Below are positions 14,256 through 20,640 of a stretch of DNA of 21,764 nt, piece after piece. Within the stretch, counting starts at the first letter, position 1. Every line of letters starts with the position of its first letter. The notes below the pieces were generated by a model, which made no database searches, had not been told where the DNA came from, and worked only from the letters and a program-made list of their open reading frames with translations. The DNA is taken from positions 1 to 21,764 of the forward strand of contig JAPKCZ010000007.1 of the NCBI GenBank assembly GCA_028822745.1, in the 5' to 3' direction. Source of the DNA: Kiritimatiellia bacterium (GTDB taxonomy: Bacteria; Verrucomicrobiota; Kiritimatiellia; UBA8416; JAIOPI01). A program made the position numbers and the translations under genes.

Positions 14256-14645
14256 ATGGAAGATAAGCGACAATTTCAGCGTCTGAACGAGGAAAACCGT
14301 GTGGCTGTAACCGTTGTCAGCGCACAGAACGCCCCCGAGATTGAGAACCAGACCTACTTCTGCCCAACCGAGGACCTATCGGTTGATGGCCTCAAGTTGA
14401 ACGTTCCTACACAGATCCCTAGTGGTTCGAAAATCGAGTTGCGCGTCGCGATGATGAAGCCTTTGCGATCATTCATGCATCATGGGGAAGTGCGTTGGTC
14501 GAAGCAGATGAGCGGTCGTTTTCCGTATTCCATCGGAATCAAGTTTACGAGTATCGAAGGTTCGACCTGGGCGTTATGGCAGGATGCGATCGCGCGCAAA
14601 ATTACCATTTCCGGTGAGCAAGCCGACTGCGATGCCCAAGCGTGA
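14256..14645 (+). CDS. PilZ-domain protein (likely c-di-GMP receptor)
   Basis: A 129-residue single-domain PilZ protein. The two ligand motifs are present: RxxxR (R5 to R9 in KRQFQR) and DxSxxG (D40, S42, G45 in EDLSVDGLKL), so it probably binds cyclic di-GMP and adjusts motility, surface behaviour or polysaccharide output through a partner. The rest shows the PilZ barrel strands (SKIELRVAM, GEVRWSKQM, YSIGIKF). An in-frame GTG at 14214 is less likely: the ATG at 14256 gives the RxxxR motif its usual near-N-terminal position and has AAGGAAG immediately upstream. It lies 87 bases after the glycosyltransferase, which is consistent with control of glycan synthesis, but that link is inferred. Confidence 0.9.
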   Translation: MEDKRQFQRLNEENRVAVTVVSAQNAPEIENQTYFCPTEDLSVDGLKLNVPTQIPSGSKIELRVAMMKPLRSFMHHGEVRWSKQMSGRFPYSIGIKFTSIEGSTWALWQDAIARKITISGEQADCDAQA

Positions 14646-14651
14646 AGCGTT

Positions 14652-15155
14652 TTACGGCGCTCTACGCCGAATTTTCTCTGACACTTTCCCGTCTGTAAAC
14701 GTGATTTCCCACGCCTCGTAGGTCCAGTACGATGAATTGCCTCGGCCAAATTCGGCTTTGGGTCGTTTCATGATGCCGAGCACTTCTGACTCGGTCATTC
14801 CAAACTTTACGAAATCGATCGGTTCTTTTGTTGGCGCTACTATTTTGGTGGGAGCAGGTTTGGGTGCCGCTGCCTGGGCGGGAGCAGGTCCTTTCGCTTC
14901 AGGCGCGTCGCTGGCGCTTGCGTCTGCCGCGACGGCGTCTTCTGTTTCGGTCTCAGAAGGAAGATACGTTGACGCGACGATGCTGATCAGAGCCACGAAA
15001 ACAACGCCTATGGCGATGGGTTTCGCGTAGGATTTTTTTGGGATCGTGAACGAGCGACTGCACGCGGGGCAATCAATGTCGTCTCCCCGTCGCGTGGGGG
15101 GAGTGGCTGTGAGTTGTTCCCCGCAATACGGGCAGTTGATATGAATGTCCGCCAT
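14652..15155 (-). CDS. Zinc-ribbon, transmembrane, BamE/SmpA-like domain protein
   Basis: A 167-residue protein from ATG 15155 (GAAAGG about nine bases upstream; the ORF extends further but without family features). Order: an N-terminal zinc ribbon of the form found in prokaryotic MJ0042-type domains (C8-P-Y-C11 and C29-P-A-C32), a single transmembrane helix (about 46-65), an Ala/Pro-rich linker (about 70-110), and a C-terminal domain starting FVKFGMTESEVLGIMKRP and ending WEITFTDGKVSEKI that resembles the BamE/SmpA (OmlA) repeat. The layout places the zinc ribbon in the cytosol and the BamE-like domain in the periplasm. Function unknown. It converges with the PilZ gene with six bases between stops. 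Confidence 0.75.
   Translation of the reverse strand: MADIHINCPYCGEQLTATPPTRRGDDIDCPACSRSFTIPKKSYAKPIAIGVVFVALISIVASTYLPSETETEDAVAADASASDAPEAKGPAPAQAAAPKPAPTKIVAPTKEPIDFVKFGMTESEVLGIMKRPKAEFGRGNSSYWTYEAWEITFTDGKVSEKIRRRAP
14655..14674. terminator. Possible bidirectional terminator between convergent genes
   Basis: Short stem CGGCG-CTCTA-CGCCG with AATTTT on one side and TAAAA on the other. It overlaps the last codons of the minus-strand gene. Short stem, so weakly supported. Confidence 0.3.
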
Positions 15156-15288
15156 CAGTTCTGACCTTTCTTCTAAAGTGAATCGGGCGTTTGTTACCGT
15201 ATCCGGTTTCCACGCTTGTGTAGCATGCCACGTGCTCGCCGACATGCCAATACCTGTATTTTCGAAGTCGTAGAGCATCGTGACGTTG

Positions 15289-16074
15289 CTAGAGCAACCT
15301 TGTCAGAAGGGTTGTTGTGCTGACCAGTGTCAATACCAGGTCGCGCATCGTCGCTGAGCCCCTCAGCCAGCGAAATCCGGGGACGGCGGCCGACGAGAAG
15401 GGTGCCATCCAGCAACAGCCGTCTTCCCCTGCCTGATCGATTAGCAGGTGAGCCGTCCAAGCGCTCAAAATAATGACGCCTGCCGTCGGTGTGAATAGAA
15501 TGCTAGCGCCCAACGCGATCAGGATGGCTGGCGTGATGGCGTGTGCACATGCGGCGAAAGCGTTGTCGTCATCAACCACGACGGATCCATCGGCCTGCGG
15601 TGAGATCTTAAAAAATAAGGAATGGGGCTCACGCGACGTGACGGTCGTGCCGCGTGCGATGGATACTGGGCTCGGTATGTTGGCCACAGCGGTCGTGCCA
15701 CCGCCATGAAACGTGACGGTGATGGTGTCGTTGCGCTTCATCAGGCAGGCGTCGAGCGCGAGCCACGTATCCGGCCCGGTCTGCGTTGGACGAATGCACA
15801 TATGTATCGGGCGGTCCCACTGAATGGCGACAGCAATACCGTCGGCCAAGCCTGTGGCAATGGCGTGCGCGTTGGGTGACTGCGGATCGGGCGCAATCGT
15901 GATGTCGACGTGGCGTCGGCGATGTCGTAGCGCGCGCTCCAAAAGGTCAGGCAAAACGGCGCAAATGCCGCCGCCGAGGAGTAGTGCGGGGTTGCCGCCG
16001 GTTGCTTGTGCGAGCACACCAGGCAGGCAAGAGGACAGGGCGACACCAAAGAAAAACATGGCTGCGGTCGACAT
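15289..16074 (-). CDS. Membrane protein, possibly DUF457/YdjM-like
   Basis: A 261-residue protein beginning one base after the stop of the TctA-type permease gene (TGAG-ATG), so translation is probably coupled. Seen: an N-terminal hydrophobic region (AAMFFFGVALSSCLPGVLA), then LPDLLERALRHRRRHV, a soluble central domain of about 120 residues (IAPDPQSP to DGSVVVDDD), and C-terminal hydrophobic segments ending HLLIDQAGEDGCCWMAPFS. The LPDxxE...HRRRH and HLLxDxxxxxGxxxxxPFS patterns resemble DUF457, the membrane-bound putative metal-dependent hydrolases, with a large insertion between them. The resemblance is partial and the family call is tentative. The preceding in-frame ATG at 16179 lies inside the permease gene and is not preferred. 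Confidence 0.65.
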   Translation of the reverse strand: MSTAAMFFFGVALSSCLPGVLAQATGGNPALLLGGGICAVLPDLLERALRHRRRHVDITIAPDPQSPNAHAIATGLADGIAVAIQWDRPIHMCIRPTQTGPDTWLALDACLMKRNDTITVTFHGGGTTAVANIPSPVSIARGTTVTSREPHSLFFKISPQADGSVVVDDDNAFAACAHAITPAILIALGASILFTPTAGVIILSAWTAHLLIDQAGEDGCCWMAPFSSAAVPGFRWLRGSATMRDLVLTLVSTTTLLTRLL

Positions 16075-16075
16075 C

Positions 16076-17347
16076 TCAGCGCACCCCCATGACCATTGCC
16101 GCCCACGGTCCAAGGGCGGTTGAATTGCAGAGCAACGGTGCCAGAACGAGGCCCATGCCGGCGGCGGAATTTTTCGCATAGAGGTGGATCAGCAAGCCTA
16201 GGCCCGTCGTAACGAGCAGTAGTGCAACGCCAGCAGCGCCACAGAACAGGGTGACCAACAGCACGATCCAGAGTGCAACCCGATGCGTGTTCAGGTGCAA
16301 GCGCTGATACAGACGCTGTGCGAGTCGTAACAGTGTACGCTGACTCAAAAAGGCCGTGCCGACGGCGATGGCGAAAGCCGCCAGACTCAGTGTGACATCC
16401 CGCGGCCCAATCGGCGTTGCCAAAAGCGTTGCTGTTTCTGGAAAAAGTAAGCTTCCGCCCGGCAGCAAGACAAGGGCCATGCAGGTTCCGTAAAAGGTGA
16501 GTCGAGCGGCGCCATGTGCGACGATTTGGGCTGGGTTGCTCGGCTGGCGTGTGTGTGCACACAGTATGCTTGTTGCGGCTGCCGTTGCGCCCGGTGCCGC
16601 GACGCAAAGTGCGCCGGCCCACATTCCGGAGATGACCGCCGCCCAGCGTTGCCTGAGCGTTGTGGGTGCCGCGTTCTGTGTGGGTTGTATGCCTGGCGAT
16701 CGCAACAAAAGACTCGGCAGCGTAAATAGCCCCAGTAGTCCGACGGCGAGCGTTTTACCGACGGTCAGCAGGGAGAGGGGGGCGCTGAGCCAGAGGATCA
16801 CGCCGATCAAGCCCGTGAGACAAAAGAGTATCAGTGCGCCCAAGCCGCGGCGGCCGTTTTCCCAAAGTCCGCTGTGTGGGCTGCCACTCGTGGGCTTTGT
16901 CATGCAGGCGATGGCGGCAAAGGCCGTGAAGCCCCATGCCAACCAGCGCTGGTGTCGCGCAATGGTTTGAAGCAGGCCGGGCAGTAGCGTTGGTCCGAAG
17001 CATAAAAGCGTGACGGTGAGCAGGGCCGTGGCCAGAAGCCCGCCCGTGCTGCTCTCAAAGATGGCGCGTCCGGCTTGGCCGTCGTGGCGTAGACGAGCCA
17101 TTGCGGATCCTGCGAACGCAAAGCTCTCGTCCGGAGCAGATGCCAGGGTGGCGGAGACGCTATTGGTCATGGCGTAGCCCGCGATGATGCCCGTCAGTAG
17201 GGCGATACCTGATGCGTGGTCAACGTAGGCGATGACGGGGTAGCCCAGGCTCAAGATGAAAAAGAGGTGTAGGCCGGGCACGCAGGCAAGTGCTGCGCCG
17301 ATTATTCCTCCACCAATTGCTGACGCCCCCCAGAGTAGCCCGATCAT
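16076..17347 (-). CDS. TctA/DUF112-type membrane permease, archaeal-like
   Basis: A 423-residue protein with about ten hydrophobic segments. It resembles the TctA family (tripartite tricarboxylate transporter large subunit) and especially the archaeal DUF112 branch: ALACVPGLHLF matches the PGIH motif, LASAPDESFAF...LRHDGQAGRAI matches the second conserved loop, and SGMWAGALCVAAPGATAAAT is the second-half repeat of the first motif. True TctABC systems import carboxylates using TctB and a periplasmic TctC; neither is encoded here, so substrate and even transport are open. Start ATG 17347 has CAGGT upstream and matches the family N-terminus; the ORF's first ATG at 17446 adds 33 hydrophilic residues. 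Coupled to the next gene downstream. Confidence 0.78.
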   Translation of the reverse strand: MIGLLWGASAIGGGIIGAALACVPGLHLFFILSLGYPVIAYVDHASGIALLTGIIAGYAMTNSVSATLASAPDESFAFAGSAMARLRHDGQAGRAIFESSTGGLLATALLTVTLLCFGPTLLPGLLQTIARHQRWLAWGFTAFAAIACMTKPTSGSPHSGLWENGRRGLGALILFCLTGLIGVILWLSAPLSLLTVGKTLAVGLLGLFTLPSLLLRSPGIQPTQNAAPTTLRQRWAAVISGMWAGALCVAAPGATAAATSILCAHTRQPSNPAQIVAHGAARLTFYGTCMALVLLPGGSLLFPETATLLATPIGPRDVTLSLAAFAIAVGTAFLSQRTLLRLAQRLYQRLHLNTHRVALWIVLLVTLFCGAAGVALLLVTTGLGLLIHLYAKNSAAGMGLVLAPLLCNSTALGPWAAMVMGVR

Positions 17348-17481
17348 CGTTGATACCTGCGCATGCGATTCCCCCCATTTTGCATTTGCACAACAAATCA
17401 TGTCCGATTCGGGGGCGTTTCGCAAGCTTCTAGGGGTCTGCGTCATTTATCAGCCTTACGGCAAATTGGCGAAATGGAATG

Positions 17482-17510
17482 TTGGACTTTCGGCGCTGCC
17501 GCCCTATGCT
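17482..17510 (+). promoter_or_regulatory. Possible promoter before the 42-codon ORF
   Basis: TTGGAC (17482-17487) and TATGCT (17505-17510) with a 17-base spacer, 36 bases before an ATG that has AGGAGG eight bases upstream. Confidence 0.4.
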
Positions 17511-17546
17511 CCTATGCGTTGGTTATGAAGCGAGGAGGATGGATTG

Positions 17547-17675
17547 ATGCTGAGTGATTTGAGACATGAAGTCTGTGGGACGCTCCCCGCGCGAGTCACT
17601 CGACAATGCGATTGTGCTCGAAATGGTTTCGCAGATGGCGCTAGCCTGAATAATTCACCAACCCATTCACAGTAG
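17547..17675 (+). CDS. 42-residue ORF with perfect Shine-Dalgarno, unknown
   Basis: ATG at 17547, preceded by AGGAGG (17533-17538) at the ideal eight-base distance and by a promoter-like pair. The product is 42 residues, hydrophilic, with three cysteines (EVCGT, QCDCAR) and no recognised family. It ends with TAG 30 bases before a palindromic repeat. It may be a real small protein, or the surviving head of a gene whose body was lost when the repeat or an associated element arrived. The initiation signals are stronger than the coding evidence. Confidence 0.35.
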   Translation: MLSDLRHEVCGTLPARVTRQCDCARNGFADGASLNNSPTHSQ

Positions 17676-17704
17676 TCGCAACACGATTAACACCAGAGTT
17701 TTAG

Positions 17705-17805
17705 CCGCGGATTACACGGATGGAACGGATTGTTGGAACGGTCCAGCTTCTATCCGTGTAATCCGTGGTCTTCTTCGTTTCGTAAAAAGTAGATGAATAG
17801 ATCAG
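17705..17805. repeat. Palindromic dispersed repeat, copy 1
   Basis: Inverted arms CCGCGGATTACACGGAT (17705-17721) and ATCCGTGTAATCCGTGG (17752-17768), 16 of 17 matching, around a 30-base loop that contains GGAACGG twice. The right arm and the following 37 bases (17752-17805) recur in inverted orientation at 21711-21764 with one mismatch in 54. The outer flank (TAGG then a T-rich run) is also partly shared. Looks like a MITE- or REP-like non-coding element. Confidence 0.85.
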
Positions 17806-17943
17806 ACTAGGAACTTTTTTGCTGAATCCTGCGATCAATACGATCCCGGAACACATTGCCAACAAGCACGACACGCGTAAGCACGGTCCTGCCGCGACCT
17901 ATGGTCAGCATGACGCACGAACAGAAAAAGGGAAACTGGCTTA

Positions 17944-18276
17944 ATGAAAACATTTATTGGGTTTGTACTACTCGCTGCTGTGGTTGCCGCGTTGTATGTG
18001 GTGCCAATGTATACTTGCACGCCGTGTGAGGGGCAGGGGCGGGTCGCCGCCAAGACGCAAAAAGTGACGTGCAGTTCCTGCAGTGGCAAGGGCGCGCGAA
18101 AGTCGATGAGCGCGAAAAAAGGCGTCAAATCGATGGGTGGAAACAAGATGATGTGTCTTCAATGCAAAGGCGTTGGCCATTCTATCCACAATGTCTCCAA
18201 GGGCGGCACCTGTTTGATCTGTCAAGGGAAGGGCAAAGTCGCTGCTCGTACACGCATCGCTGAAGGGACGGAATGA
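17944..18276 (+). CDS. Membrane-tethered DnaJ-type zinc-finger protein without J domain
   Basis: A 110-residue protein: an N-terminal hydrophobic segment (residues 4-22) that is a signal anchor, then four CxxCxGxG motifs at C25/C28, C43/C46, C71/C74 and C90/C93. This is the pattern of the DnaJ central cysteine-rich domain, where motifs 1 and 4 and motifs 2 and 3 each bind one zinc and contact unfolded substrates. There is no J domain or DnaJ C-terminal domain. The anchor starts immediately before the first motif, so the fingers would lie outside the cytoplasmic membrane unless the orientation is reversed. GGGA is 11 bases before the ATG. Its stop overlaps the next gene's start (ATGA), which makes the two a coupled pair. 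Confidence 0.82.
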   Translation: MKTFIGFVLLAAVVAALYVVPMYTCTPCEGQGRVAAKTQKVTCSSCSGKGARKSMSAKKGVKSMGGNKMMCLQCKGVGHSIHNVSKGGTCLICQGKGKVAARTRIAEGTE

Positions 18277-19400
18277 TGACGCGAAACGATCTAAAACCGA
18301 CTGGACGTTGGCGCTGCACAGGCATCGTGACGGCCTGTATAGCGCTCGTGTCTGTGGCTAATGTGTCCTTGGCGCAGGGCGGTCCGCCGAATTTTCGCAT
18401 GGCGCGCCTTTTCAGTATCGAGGCCGTCAACGAAACCGACGCTCAGCTTAGTTTTTTCGTTGGGCAGGCCGGATCCTATCGCATTCTTGCACGCGACGTT
18501 GCTGATGGTGAAGAGCGCGTTGTCACGACGGGTTCCGTGTCGCGCGCGGGCGTTAGCTCGTGGGTTGATAAAGGGGTTCTTGATGCTCCCGGTCAGCGCT
18601 TTTATGCGGTGGATGTGACGATTCCAAAATCGCCCAAAGGGCGTTCCTTTGATTGGGGTCTGTATGTTCATGAGCGTACCGCAGATGCATCCCATCTGGT
18701 CTCGTTCCCTTTGGACGTTACTGAAATGACACGCCTGCAGGGGCCGTTTGGCAAGCAGTTGATGTACGGTCTTGCGGCAGGAACAAGCACCAACGATGCG
18801 GATCGTGTCGCGGTCATGAATGCCGATGGAGAATGGGTCTCCGCCTATCTCGTCAAAGCTGCCGACGGCGAGGCGCAATGGCGCGACGCTGATCTGAAAA
18901 CACCCTCGTCACTCGAAATGCAAGCAGGGCGGGCGTTTTGGATCCACCGAAAATCAGGCGATCCGTACATGACATCGAAGGGCATTTTCGCAGGTCCGCT
19001 GCCAACGCAGCCGGTTGCGGTACATTTCACGTCAGCGGCTCGAGGCATCACACCGTTCGGGGTGTATGGGCCTGAACCAAAGCGACACAGCAATACCGAA
19101 AAGGCCGTGCGCTATTCCACCGCCGCCAATCAGCTTGGTTTCGCGACGCTGGGCAGCGGCGGGAGCACGGCTGACATTCGTCGTGACGGTGAGCTAGGCG
19201 ATCAGATATGGGTCTGGGGTGGCGATGGCTGGGCCAAACGCTATTGGTTGATGGGGCATCTTGGCGACAAGTGGGACGGCAAATGGTGGGATCCACAGGC
19301 CAACGATTTTGCCGATTTTTCATTGGAACCCGGTGTTGGTTACTACTACGTGCATCGCACGAATAATTGGGGCGGAACGGATTTCGATTGGGCACCTTAG
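18273..19400 (+). CDS. Secreted Trp-rich protein of unknown function
   Basis: A 375-residue protein with a signal peptide (basic start, hydrophobic TGIVTACIALVSVANVSLA, probable cleavage after LAQ). The mature part looks like a chain of beta-strand modules: a first domain (ARLFSIEAVNETDAQLSFFV to RFYAVDV), a middle part where LVSFPLDVTE and AGRAFWIHRKSG occur, and a Trp/Gly-rich C-terminus (QIWVWGGDGW, KWDGKWWDP, PGVGYYYVHR, FDWAP). The LVSFPLDV and GxxFWxxR elements recur in large families of secreted proteins in Kiritimatiellota-like genomes; this is from memory and not verified. No catalytic motif was seen. Its ATG overlaps the stop of the zinc-finger gene, so the two probably act together or are made in fixed ratio. 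Confidence 0.75.
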   Translation: MMTRNDLKPTGRWRCTGIVTACIALVSVANVSLAQGGPPNFRMARLFSIEAVNETDAQLSFFVGQAGSYRILARDVADGEERVVTTGSVSRAGVSSWVDKGVLDAPGQRFYAVDVTIPKSPKGRSFDWGLYVHERTADASHLVSFPLDVTEMTRLQGPFGKQLMYGLAAGTSTNDADRVAVMNADGEWVSAYLVKAADGEAQWRDADLKTPSSLEMQAGRAFWIHRKSGDPYMTSKGIFAGPLPTQPVAVHFTSAARGITPFGVYGPEPKRHSNTEKAVRYSTAANQLGFATLGSGGSTADIRRDGELGDQIWVWGGDGWAKRYWLMGHLGDKWDGKWWDPQANDFADFSLEPGVGYYYVHRTNNWGGTDFDWAP

Positions 19401-19499
19401 CGTGTCTGCGACGGCGTATTTCCCGTGTAAATTGGCGGTTTTAGGTGGCTCCCAAAGGGGAAAGACGCTGGCGGCCACGGTGCGATTCTGAGTTTATAG

Positions 19500-19529
19500 T
19501 TGACCGAAGTGGGGATCAAATCGTAGATT
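19500..19529 (+). promoter_or_regulatory. Likely promoter of rpsT
   Basis: TTGACC (19500-19505) and TAGATT (19524-19529) with an 18-base spacer, 41 bases before the rpsT start codon. No strong terminator was seen between the preceding gene and this promoter. Confidence 0.5.
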
Positions 19530-19570
19530 ACGCGGTTTTCGAGTCGAGAAATCCAGGAGATTGAGGATCC

Positions 19571-19837
19571 ATGCCTAATTCAAAGAGTGCGCTGAAGCAG
19601 ATGAAGACGTCCGAAATCAAAAGGGACGCCAATCGTACCGTCAAAAGTGGTTTAGTTACCAGTCGTCGCCGTTTTTTGGAAACCGCTGCTGCTGGGGATG
19701 CTCCCGCTTCTGAAACCGCCTTCCGTCAGTACTGCTCGGAACTCGATAAAGCCGTGAAGAAAGGCGTCATTAAGGCCAACAACGCCGATCGACGCAAGTC
19801 GCGCGCTCATTCACGTGTTGCTGCGCTTTCGGCCTAA
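19571..19837 (+). CDS. rpsT: Ribosomal protein bS20
   Basis: An 88-residue basic protein of the normal S20 length. It binds 16S rRNA early in 30S assembly. The family pattern is clear: MPNSKSALKQMKTSEIKR at the N-terminus, a long helical region, and the conserved LDKAVKKGVIKANNADRRKSR near the C-terminus. GAGG lies five to six bases before the ATG, and a second AGGAGA is further upstream. It appears to be transcribed alone from its own promoter, as S20 usually is, and is followed by convergent lptE. Confidence 0.95.
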   Translation: MPNSKSALKQMKTSEIKRDANRTVKSGLVTSRRRFLETAAAGDAPASETAFRQYCSELDKAVKKGVIKANNADRRKSRAHSRVAALSA

Positions 19838-20030
19838 TCCGATATAGCGCACCTTCCTTGCTGTTCCGTTCCGCAATTGCATGCGTGGAATTGTGCCCAG
19901 TGCCTGTTTCGGATGCGTGTGGGTGCACTGTTCTTTCCACGTAGTTGCGCGCGCCAGCGTGTGGATCTTCAGTGTATGTAGCCTATGGCGAGGGGGGAGA
20001 ATCCACCCGCTGGCGCCGGGCAGCTACACG

Positions 20031-20092
20031 CGCGCTAACAGGCTTAACCGTTACGTTTCCCCGCCTCAGAGCGACGCGCTAACAGGCGCGTC
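20031..20092. repeat. Short direct repeat with hairpin at the lptE stop
   Basis: CGCGCTAACAGGC occurs at 20031-20043 and again at 20075-20087. The second copy forms a perfect hairpin GACGCGC-TAACAG-GCGCGTC (20073-20092) whose last base is the end of the lptE stop codon (TAG on the minus strand). There is no T run, so it is more like a REP-type stem or an mRNA 3'-stabilising hairpin than a terminator. The rest of 19838-20072 shows nothing definite. Confidence 0.55.
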
Positions 20093-20640
20093 TACCAGTA
20101 TTCGACAACGCTTTCGACGATGTCGTGTGCGAGGTCGGCCGTAGCCAAGGGTAGGGCCGTGCGCTTGGATGTGCCCATGTCGCCGCTGAAATCAAAGAAT
20201 GTTTGACCTGCGACACGTCGTTTGGTCATCACTTCACCTGAGACTCTGCGTGTCAGTAGAATGTCGGCTTTAATACGCATGCGGTATTCAACGGCTGACT
20301 TCGTTTCATCACGATCGTAGCGCAACGGCTCGAGCTCGAAATCGACGAGTGTGACTTCGAGGAGAATATCCGCTTCGCCTTTGTCCAGGACGCGCAGCGT
20401 TCCGTCACGCTGAAATTCCTGGATCGTCGAGCGTGTTGCGTCAGATTCAATCAGGGGCTCGCTTGTGTTGTTGGCAAAGGCGGGTACGTGTACCGAGGCG
20501 ATATCAGAGGGCAGGCTGGAACCTAAGCGGTATCCCGCGCAGCCTGTGACGTGCAGTGCCGCGACGAGGGCCACTGTAGGAAGAATGAAACAAAGGAAGG
20601 CGCGTCGGCCCTGACGAGATAGTTTCACTGAGTTATTCAC
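20092..20640 (-). CDS. lptE: LPS-assembly lipoprotein LptE-like
   Basis: A 182-residue lipoprotein. LptE plugs the LptD barrel and helps place lipopolysaccharide in the outer leaflet. Seen: a signal sequence (FLCFILPTVALVAALHV) with lipobox VTGC, then the family pattern GYRLGSSLPSDIASVHVPAFANNTSEPLIE, followed by LEVTLVDFELEPLRYD and a C-terminal helix (ATADLAHDIVESVVEYW). The start is placed at GTG 20640, which has GAGGAG ten bases upstream and overlaps the bamD stop by eight bases; a longer ORF with ATG starts runs back inside bamD and would put a long extension before the signal sequence. Forms an envelope-biogenesis operon with bamD. Confidence 0.87.
   Translation of the reverse strand: MNNSVKLSRQGRRAFLCFILPTVALVAALHVTGCAGYRLGSSLPSDIASVHVPAFANNTSEPLIESDATRSTIQEFQRDGTLRVLDKGEADILLEVTLVDFELEPLRYDRDETKSAVEYRMRIKADILLTRRVSGEVMTKRRVAGQTFFDFSGDMGTSKRTALPLATADLAHDIVESVVEYW

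Larger units (their letters stand above)
17348..17943. other. Intergenic region with orphan gene start and repeat
   Basis: A 596-base interval between divergent genes. It contains a promoter-like pair, a perfect AGGAGG ribosome binding site and a 42-codon ORF, then a palindromic repeat, each listed separately. The remainder (17806-17943) shows no gene; it should contain the promoter of the zinc-finger/secreted-protein pair but I could not place it with confidence. Confidence 0.6.

Noticed and set aside
15741..16622. 293-residue minus-strand ORF, Arg/Pro/His rich
   Set aside because: Out-of-frame shadow across the DUF457-like and TctA-type genes; composition typical of a GC-rich wrong frame.
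19881..20144. 87-residue plus-strand ORF after rpsT
   Set aside because: Overlaps the end of lptE, has no RBS, and contains the short hairpin repeats.
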